DNA of 64,000 nt, taken from NCBI RefSeq assembly GCF_019059575.1, contig NW_024882804.1, positions 124,001-188,000 of the forward strand, in the 5' to 3' direction. Position 1 is the stretch's first letter. Each line of letters starts with the position of its first letter. Made by a program: the position numbers and the translations under genes. Shown piece after piece: positions 55,538-64,000 of the stretch. Below the pieces are notes generated by a model, which did not search any database, was not told the origin of the DNA, and saw only the letters and a list, made by a program, of their open reading frames with translations. The DNA comes from Amphibalanus amphitrite (taxonomy: Eukaryota > Arthropoda > Thecostraca > Balanomorpha > Balanidae).

Positions 55538-55738
55538 GGCTCCGCAGACGGGGAAATAACAGAAAACGGCCACCACCAGCTCCGCAGACGGGGAAATAAC
55601 AGAAAACGGCCACCACCGGCTCCGCAGTCAGAGGAAATAACAGAAAACGGCCACCACCGGCTTCGCAGTCGGGGAAATAACAGAAAACGGCCACCACCGG
55701 CTCCGCAGACGGGGAAATAACAGAAATCGGCCACCACC
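55538..55738. repeat. Minisatellite, 40-bp unit, 5 copies
   Basis: The unit begins GGCTCCGCAGACGGGGAAAT and ends AACAGAAAACGGCCACCACC. The five copies are nearly identical; the third has one extra base. Units abut with no spacers, so this is a tandem repeat and not a CRISPR. Confidence 0.95.
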
Positions 55739-58265
55739 GACCGCAGGGGTAGCGGCAGGTGATGCAGTTGAACCGAAACTTGGCAGCAAGACACAAGACT
55801 GCTTTGGTGTTTTATCTTTGGCTGAAACTATTCATTTTTACTGGCTAGGTTGTACTAAGTTCTTTCTACGTATACGATTTTCCCATGAAACTACAGTGCA
55901 AATTGCTGAGCCAGTCGCCACCATTTTTTTTCGCCGCGTATTAGTGAGGCGGTGAGGAGGGAGCCGGTCGGCAGCGACTCCTGCCAGCGGGGAGTCGAGG
56001 GGAGCCGAGAGGGAGAGTCAGGGGGGCCAGGGGTGACGGTCAACAGGTGGCCGGTCACTGCCGGGTCGGGGGACCGCTGCCCGCTCACCCTCCGTCCAGC
56101 TGTGCCCCCCCCCCCTCACCTCGGTCCTCGGCCATATGTGCCGGATCAGCTAACGCCGTCGTATATCCCCGGTTTATCCGCGGACGATGATGATAATGAT
56201 GGCGGCTCCAGAGCGTGGCAACGACTTTATTGGCGAGGATAATGCCAAGCACTACACAAACCACAGTCAATTTTGCTCGTGACTTGCGCATATTAGCACT
56301 CAACATTTGATTTTATTTTGATGTGGCTTTGGTTGATGATGCCGTTTTACCTTAAAACATTGGATCTTTCTGCCAAATATCAGTAAACTTGTCCAGAATG
56401 TGGTTCAGGGCAAGGTTCAGGCGACCAGTATGGGCCTGAGTCGATTATCTCTAGGCAGGACATTATTGAATGCTAATAAATGTATTTATTAAAATAGGAA
56501 TTACGTTATTTCCTCTGGTTCTGGGGCTTTGTGCTGAGTTGTCTTAAGCATGTAATTAATTGAGTATCTTTTTAAGCAATCAATTAAAAACTGAAATGTA
56601 TAGTTTTGTAGACTATTCGCGTCTACATCGGGGAACACTTAAAACGTATGAATTTAGTGCATAACTGTTGGCATGACGCTTAGCTGCTTTGTTTCAGTTC
56701 GGATGCCACAGGCGACGGTATTTTGCCCAATTGCCGATTTTACCGACCATATTTTTTTCCTGATGCTCAGCCCTTTTCAATGCCGCACTTCATAAGTGAA
56801 GCTTTGGTCACCATTTTTTTTTTAGTTTATGCAATTCCAGGGCAGGACGATCCACCGAACATAAATTGCAGATTTACCACCTATCAAGCCTTCGGCAATG
56901 TCTTCTGACGTCACATGGCATCCTTCGTCTTCTGACTGGGACGTTACGCGCGTGACCGCCCTCCCCCTCCCTCCTTTGGGACAGTCGCCCCCACTGGTCA
57001 CGTGATTGGATCTCGGGTGGCTATTTCCAGGCCGCTCCCCCGGCCAGCACCGCTGACGTTTGTCACGAGACTGCTGGTGTTGTCGACCGACACGGTCCTT
57101 CTCGGAGCCAAACACTATTTCATAGTGGGGCAGCGCGCCAAATGCTCGGCGTTCCCTCCCCTTGTGGACCGTCTCGGGCGTGCCCGGTATGCAGGAACGA
57201 TGTCAGGCATGCGTGGGTCTCGGAAGAGCGCAGGGGTGCGACGCGACGCCGGGAAATATGCACACGCGTAAGCGGTATATTTATGGTGGCATACTCCTCA
57301 GAGCAAATGTCACCCAAACGATTACGCCCGAGCATAAAATAATCGGTGGCGTCGTTAATTTAAGTTTCAGCAGGTTTGCACCGGCCATTAGTTTGACCAT
57401 TATCCCTGGCCGGATGCCTTGCCAATAGGCACGACGTGCCGGCCTTGGCACGCCTGAGAGGCAGCCAAAAGGATCCCGAATGTCAGCAGGGCTGCTGTGG
57501 TGCCGTCTCTCCGCTCCGCCGCGCCGGTGAGCCCGGCGCCCTCTTTCGAACAACGCCTCAGCCGCACGGTAAACTTTTAGAGGCCGCGATGACGAGGGGG
57601 ATGGCGGTTGGCCCCCGTCCGGATAGTGAAACACTGCACTGGCGGTGCCGGGCTACCAGTGCCGACCTATCCGCTTTAGGTGTCGGTCGGGCGAACCTCC
57701 GAGCGCGGCCGAAAACGTCAGCTTGGGAGTCAACTGTCCAGAGGAGAGAGCCAGCTGCCCCAGTGGGAGAGACTAACTGTCCCACTGGGCTAGAGCAAGT
57801 GGGACAGCAGCCCGACCAACGCTCACGGTGTAACTGTCCCGGGTCCCAGCTATAAACAATGCAAGCTGTCGGCCCAAACCGCGCCTGTAGGCCTGTAGCG
57901 CCATGGCCGAACGAGTTAACAAAAAAGCTATACGAGTTTAAAACTGTGTCGCGGCCACCCGGAACAACTGTCCCATCAGAGCGAACCAACTGTCTCCCCG
58001 GATCCGTGACCAACAAACCTGGCCTCGTCTGGTGCTGAAACTCAACTGAAGTCAACAGCTCCGGGATCCCCAATGGCGAGCGGCAGCCCGCCGGCACCAG
58101 TCATATCGGACTGAAGTGTCCTGAAGTCTGTCCGGACACCGATATTGCGGGGTTCTGCCGCGCAACTGTTGCAGCGTCTGCAATCGCATTGGCCAATATA
58201 AAATAACACGGCTTATGCAATATGCATGAATAGTTCGTCGTGGTCGTTACATGCGTTGCTGCTTG
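55739..58265. other. Non-coding spacer with GC-rich patches
   Basis: GC-rich at 55960-56120 and 57480-57720. Bases 57729-57990 hold five copies of AACTGTCC/AACTGTCT, and a hairpin CTGTCCCACT/AGTGGGACAG at about 57776-57808. No gene is supported. Confidence 0.4.
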
Positions 58266-58534
58266 TTAAGGCCTGGCTACACTATGCGTTTTCTGCGTGC
58301 GTTTTTTGCGAGTTTGCGTGATTTGCGGAATATCGTTCTAGAAAGAAACGACATTACGTTTTTGTTATATGTTTTTCATATAAAGTTTTAATTAATATAC
58401 ACGTTTTATCAACTTTTATACAGATATTAAAGAAGTCATATTTATAATAACTTTTTTTCTTGAACGATATTCTGCAAAACACGCAAACACGCAAAAAACG
58501 CACGCAGAAAACGCATAGTGTAGCCAGGCCTTTA
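58266..58534. mobile_element. Harbinger-like MITE, 263 bp
   Basis: The element spans 58269-58531 and is flanked by TTA at 58266-58268 and 58532-58534. The inverted ends AGGCCTGGCTACACTATGCG extend inward through TTTTCTGCG to arms of about 60-70 bp. A TTA/TAA 3-bp target duplication fits PIF/Harbinger. The interior is AT-rich and non-coding. Confidence 0.85.
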
Positions 58535-59270
58535 TATGTAAAGCCGGGAATATTTTGTGCGAAGTGATATTTTTAAGGCAGTATATATAGATTGAAAAAT
58601 CAAAGTAAATTTTCAGATGAAGTGAGCTAGATCAATGAAAGACTGTGTGTGTTTTTGGTGAACAAGGAAAGTTGCCAGTTGGAAGATAGCATTTACATAG
58701 ACAGAGCGACCAATATTATTTGTGAAGTGCTATGAAAACAATAACGAAACAGAAAAAAATTCAAAGTTTACTTGGGCAGTTTGGGCCGATACTGTAAAAT
58801 TGATCATTTTTGCCCCCCCCCCCCCACCACCCACTTACCGCAGCTGTTTTATAGGCTTAGTCGCTCGTTACTTGCATACCTATCTCGTTGCTCTTTTAAA
58901 CTTTAGGCTGTGGAAAGTTTATGATTATATTTCTATTTTGGCTTGCGGTTGCCGCAATGCCTGAAGCGCAACGTTCGTCATTGCTGTCCTTGCTTGTGAT
59001 TGGTGCCATCCTGTCATCGAATAGGCGGGATGGCACCTTCCAATAGGTATGTATCACCCGGGAGGCTCGGTGGTGCTCGATTTCAGTGCTCGTATATCCC
59101 CTTCTCCTTCAAATAGTTAGGTAGCAGATTTTCTGCTATGAAGCTAACATCCCGACAAGAACCCGTCAAAAATAGCCCATAGAAATATGGCCGAAATTTC
59201 AAGCTCACTGGATGTATAATACGCCAGCTCCTCTTTTCCATTTGAGGTGGCATTTGGAGCGCCAATCCAC
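58535..59270. other. Non-coding spacer
   Basis: AT-rich, with a C run at about 58813-58826 and a small imperfect inverted repeat (GGTGCCATCC / GGATGGCACC) at 59001-59036. No gene. Confidence 0.45.
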
Positions 59271-59982
59271 TGTGGTGTATGTAGTTTTAACGAGCCGTTT
59301 TGACACGGCTGTCGAGGCGCGGGCGGGCGGCGCGCGTCCGCTGCAGCCCGGCCTGGCGCTCCTCTCATCAAAAGCTGGACCACCCCCGGCGAGCCTGAGT
59401 CAGCCAGTCGGTCGGGCCAAACCCCACAGAAACATCGGCTACGCTACATGCCGCTACATGACTGCCTAACTTCTCCCGCTCGGCGCTCGCCCCGTGCGCT
59501 CCGTGCCGAGCTGCCGCAGCGGCCCCGTGCGCCGGCCGTTGGAGCCGCAACAGGTAGCGGCAGCGTGCGCCGCGCGAGCGCCGCGTCGTCGTCGGCGCGG
59601 CGGCGCTCCTATTTCGGGCGGGGGCGGGGGCGGCGCGGCGAGGCGCCGGCCGGCCGAGGCGCCAGATGTGGCCAAGATCGACGCACATGGTGGGCACCCG
59701 CCGCTCCCCTGCGAACGGACGCCGCTTCCAGCGGGCCCGCCGCCAGTGCGTGCTGCGAGGGGGTCGCGTGAGGGGTGGCTGCCGCTCCAGTGGCCCAGAG
59801 GGACGGCGGACCGTGAGGCGCCCACCGGTGAACTGTGCTAGTTTGGTGGCACGCTATACCCGCCAGTCGGTGCACCTGTGAGTCGCTGACGCGCTGCCGC
59901 ACCCCGTGCAGTCGGGTCTCGTGGGACAGTGCGGTCGGAGGGTCCTGTGGTGTCTGACGATCGCCAGTGTGACGTGTTGGCG
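59271..59982 (+). promoter_or_regulatory. CpG island directly upstream of a signal-peptide exon
   Basis: Strongly GC- and CpG-rich, densest at 59460-59780. Its position immediately 5' of the ATG at 59983 suggests a CpG-island promoter and 5' UTR. Long frames on both strands are composition artefacts. No TATA box is evident. Confidence 0.45.
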
Positions 59983-60109
59983 ATGGCGGTTTCCGGCGGG
60001 CCGGGGCCCCGGTGGTCGGCTGTGTCTCCACGACTTCACTGGCTCTGCTGGCTGGCCGTGAGTCTGCTCGGAGTCACCTCACAGCGCATCTACAGAGAGG
60101 ACCAGCTGG
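59983..60109 (+). CDS. Candidate first coding exon with signal peptide
   Basis: ATG at 59983 opens 42 codons plus one base. A basic, glycine/proline-rich start is followed by a hydrophobic core (residues 19-33: H-W-L-C-W-L-A-V-S-L-L-G-V-T-S) and a likely cleavage before Q-R-I-Y-R-E-D-Q-L. The exon ends at G|GTGAGTG, a strong donor, in phase 1. An upstream in-frame ATG at 59929 would extend the start by 18 residues; 59983 is preferred because it leaves a normal signal-peptide length. Unspliced, the frame stops at 60115-60117. The downstream exons are beyond or not recognised in the window, so the product is an unidentified secreted or membrane protein. Confidence 0.55.
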
Positions 60110-63100
60110 GTGAGTGATGGGCTTAATTGCTTCCGGAAGCTACTTTGCAGTCGAGAAGCAGCTACGCTTCTTTTCTGCTGTCGGATAGAGTTACTTTCGA
60201 CATGACGATTGACGGGATCTGATATCCGTATTTTATCTCGTCCCGGGCAGGCCCTCTTTGCGTATGAACTATGACTTTAGCGTAACCCAGCTAAGAAAAT
60301 CTTAAAGAGCTAGTTATTGTGACACATTTAGTGAATCTTACTTGCTGTGCCATTTCCGGAATCGCTTCATCCGGGAGAAGGTTTCACCAACTGATACTTC
60401 ATGTTCGTGTAACTAATTTGCCCTTCATAAACTGAATGGTTAATGGTTTGAATATTTCCGGATGTAAATTCTCCCTGTGTGGTGTCATGTTTGCAGGGGT
60501 TGTGACTCATATTCAAAAGAAATGACTGGTCAGATTTACGCTGCAAAAGCCGTGTAGCATCATCTCGCTCAGTCCCTTCTGTGAAGTTCAGCTGAGGGGG
60601 TGAAATGCTCAGGAAGCTTTTAGTGCACAACGACATAATACCTAACGAACAAGCGATTATCACAGTTTGTTTTACGCTGAATGATTTCGCTTTAAACGTT
60701 TAAGGACTTGGTGATCTCAGTGTTCCTAAAAGCTTTCACTCAAGCTGTCTTTCACTATTTGCGTGTCCTTAAATCCCATCACACGCATCCGTGAGAAGGC
60801 ACTTGTCCATCTATCAGCACGGGTGCGATGTTTACACCGTCCTGTGGAGCCAGTGGAGCGGCTCGCGCGCGCAGCTGCGTTTTTGGCGCCGGGGTCGGTT
60901 TGGGATGGATCACCGGCCGGTGGTGGTGTGGGGGTTCAAGGGCGCTCGGAGCGGGTCGGATGTTTGCTCAAACACCGCGGTGCCACTCTCCGCACCGCTC
61001 CCCGATGGGAGGCCCAGTCGAGGAGCCGTCGATCATGTGCTTAGGGAAACAGAGCAGCCATGCTGAGGTTCACAAATAGCTGCACCATAATTAAATGAGC
61101 TAATTGATGCCAGTTATGACGTCTTACCGCCGCAGCACCCAGAAATGGGCAATTCAAAAATGAAGCTTTCTTTGATATCTGAAAGCTAGAACGCTAAGCC
61201 ATGCTGACGCGGTTGACGTTCAATTATGGAATGGGATTATGTCTTTGTTCTGCTCCGAATGTTTGATATGTGAGCGGTGGAATGGAAAGACCCTACGACC
61301 CAGACGAGACGAAAAGTCTTCCGAGGTGAATTTTAAGGGGCAGGTATTTCCCGACGCTGTTTAATGTAAAATCCTGGTTGATATTTAAAGATAACTCTTC
61401 TGAGATACGAAATAAACACGGTAAAATATCATTACTGAGACTCGAGTACACTGCAGGCATTGATATAGCAAAGCCAAGACCTCTTTTAATCAGGGTATGT
61501 TCCTGGAGTTCAATTAAGGCCGATGGATTGCACTGCACGTGCCTGTCTCGAAACTGGTACACCATTTCCGACACGCGCCCCAAGGAGCCAGGTATATTTC
61601 GGGCGTCCGTCGTTATGTTCCAAGCAGCACATTTCAGCACTGATTTCTTTGATGTTTTCCCAGAACCGACAAACTACGTAATCCTCCGTTTTTCGCGCCG
61701 GGCTTCGGTGTGCGTTACCAAGAATTCCCTCGGAGGAGGTGAGCTCTGCACTCTGCTCATTCCCCAGAGAGCTGGAAACTGTGGCGTGCAGAAGTGTGTG
61801 GGAGTCCGGAGTGAGCAGAACGGGACTCGGGAGTGTGTGGGAGGAGTTAGCAGACTGGGACGGGATGAGAGCACAGGTGAATGTCTGAGGCAGTTCAGTG
61901 GGTCCTCATTACACCCAATATGCCAGCTCGATGCGTGCCGTGAGCCGTAACAAAGGACCGATCGCCGACCAAAGCTGCAGTCCCGACCTCTCCGTTCCGC
62001 CGTCGGGGTCAGGTCACCTCGGGCACCTCTAAGAAAACCAAATACCTTTCGGTCTGCATACCGCGGGATTATAGCGGAAATCACCAGAACTTAACTACCG
62101 ACTCGGGCCAGGGTGCCAGCTGGCCGAACTCCGCGGCGCCCCGGCGCAGCGGGGGCAGCGGGGCTGCGGGGCAGCGGGGCGGGCGGGGCGGCTCTCCCTC
62201 CAGCCTCCTTGGTCCTATTAGTCATCACCCTCGGCGGCCTGCCCTCGGTGCACGACTGCACGCTGTCTGGTGATGCGCATTCGGTGACGCACAGCCATTG
62301 TGTGTGCGCCGCTGGAGCTCATCAGATGGGCCGCTGCCATCGGCGCTTATCTACGCCCGAGGGAGAGATTCCGTGACAGAGGCTGCCGCACTCCAACGCA
62401 GAGCCCCTGTGATGCGCGCTGCACGTATACCCCCGTTCCCCACCCTCAGCTTTGTACGCAAACTCACGCGTCAGGTTCGTTGTGTAACATACATACTCAC
62501 GCTTCGTTGTATGCTTGTTTGTGGAGTCTGTTTGATGCAGCGCGGGTGCCGGGCCGCCGGACAGTGCGGCGTTCTGCCGATCAGCTGTTGGTGCTCCTGG
62601 CAGACAGGTGTTCGGCCTCCTCCGTGTGAAAGGGGCAGTGTCAGTACCGGCCGCCACTCACGGCTCGTGTTCAGCTGCACCTGTGGCACTGCACCCGTTC
62701 ACAGACGGCGCACCTGTTAGCAAACAGTGCGTCGTCAGCGAGCAGCAGACCACTGAAAAGGGCTTCGGTTATAAAAATAACATTATTTTTTTTAGGTTCC
62801 TATATGGTTCGAGCTTTTATTTTTTCATGCATAATTTAATTGTTATAAGCTTGTATAAACAAAGATTATAAAACATTATTACTGCATATGGATAAGATGA
62901 ACTACGGCGGAAATGCACCAACGAATTCTTTTGTTACCTCTTTGAAAGCATTGACGCAGAGTAGGCATTCTTTATTGTTGATTCTAGTCGTAAAATTTAA
63001 GGCGTTTATAGGTAGGATGCATTTTATACCTAAATATAAGGAGCATAAATTAAAATGCGAAAATCTTAAATAGAAAGGAGCAATAGATATGCCTTTCGCC

Positions 63101-64000
63101 AACATTGGTAATGCAGTATTGCACCTGCACCGAGTGCTGCACTCGTATAAAATACCTAAGCACGTTCATTATTTGGCCTCTACCGCGCAGGTAACCACAG
63201 GTGGTTTATTTTGGGCGTTGATTCCGAGTCAGTTTCAATGCTGCTGTATGGACTTTGATGGGCACAATTTGAAGCAATTGCACTCCGTCATTTACACTTT
63301 TTTATTTTGCGAACTGCGTATGTATTCATCTAAGCATACCTATGGGTATCTAGGTATCATAGGCTAGGCATATGTAACTACGTAGTACGTCTCATCCTCG
63401 GATTTCACGTCCAACTTACGTCAAAGAATATAGAATGAGAAGCAAACAGCCAGGAACTGTTGCCCTCTACCTTGACCTCATGACATTCTCGCATCGTCGC
63501 TCGTCTTCAGTCCGTGAATCGATGTGCATGGGCGAAAAATCGGTTGTCATTTCAAATATGGGTCCTATCTATCCCGTTTGTTATACTGATGGCTTCATTT
63601 GCTGGAAATACGATCGACGGTTCAAAAACGCAGCCTTACGGAAGAGCTTCAAAGTTCCCACGGCTATTTTCACAGCCAATACTGTAAGTGAACTCTGGAT
63701 CTGGTGTCTGCGACGTCGAGGGTGTTTCGATGAAGCTCGTCGCTTGGCCTAGTTCGGGCGACATCGACCAGTAGCTGAACCAGGGAGACGTTTTAACTGA
63801 GCGAGCTAGCCCGGCGGGGAGCGGCATCAGCCGAGAGCTCTGTTCCAAACGACCCAGAATGCCTACAGATACCGGGATATTTCGCTCAACTTATCATAAG
63901 TTCTCCACTTTCCAAAGCCTTCTGTCCATGCAGTACCCATTCTGTAGCCGATATCTGCCTGTGGCCCTAGATTAAACATGTTTTCTTTTTTCGTTTTCCT
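60110..64000. other. Non-coding sequence, probably intron of the gene starting at 59983
   Basis: AT-rich with GC-rich patches at 60840-61040 and 61970-62330. No exon with matching phase and recognisable content was found. Bases 62760-63430 are particularly AT-rich. Confidence 0.4.

Overview
This is animal nuclear DNA. It has spliced genes with GT-AG introns, CpG-rich islands in a more AT-rich background, long dinucleotide arrays, and many small inverted-repeat transposons. An arthropod, perhaps a crustacean, would fit, but that is only a guess from the overall character. Nothing in the window looks bacterial, and there is no CRISPR array, operon or prokaryotic mobile element.

Layout. 1-1085 is the end of a Ty3/Gypsy polyprotein with an intact DD35E integrase, running off the left edge. 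1390-6340 is repeat territory: a 1-kb foldback, a 14-16-bp minisatellite, a second foldback, a MITE with an 11-bp target duplication and a 574-bp (CT)n array. 6340-17150 alternates GC-rich islands with AT-rich spacers and holds two more MITEs; the promoter and first exon of the next gene may lie here but were not identified. 17151-31245 holds the main gene, a FEM1A/FEM1C-type ankyrin protein (substrate receptor of a CUL2 ubiquitin ligase). Seven exons join in perfect phase to 606 codons plus a stop; only the first ~20-25 residues are missing.

31246-42476 contains an orphan single-pass membrane protein ORF (34055-34612), a 1.7-kb element with long diverged inverted repeats that carries a relative of the first foldback, a hAT-type MITE with a perfect 8-bp duplication, and a signal-peptide exon with a strong donor (39008-39083). 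42481-44325 is a 1.85-kb non-autonomous TTAA-flanked element. 44330-59270 is mostly non-coding, with three tandem repeats, two more dinucleotide arrays and a Harbinger-like MITE. A CpG island at 59270-60060 leads into a second signal-peptide exon (59983-60109). Both signal exons end in phase 1 on the first base of a Gly codon, so they start secreted or membrane proteins whose other exons are not recognised here.

No gene cluster with a joint function is visible. The most unusual features are the decayed tandem copies of an exon end plus its splice donor inside a FEM1 intron, the two foldback/TIR families that share an internal module, the motif-rich TTAA element, and the orphan membrane ORF.
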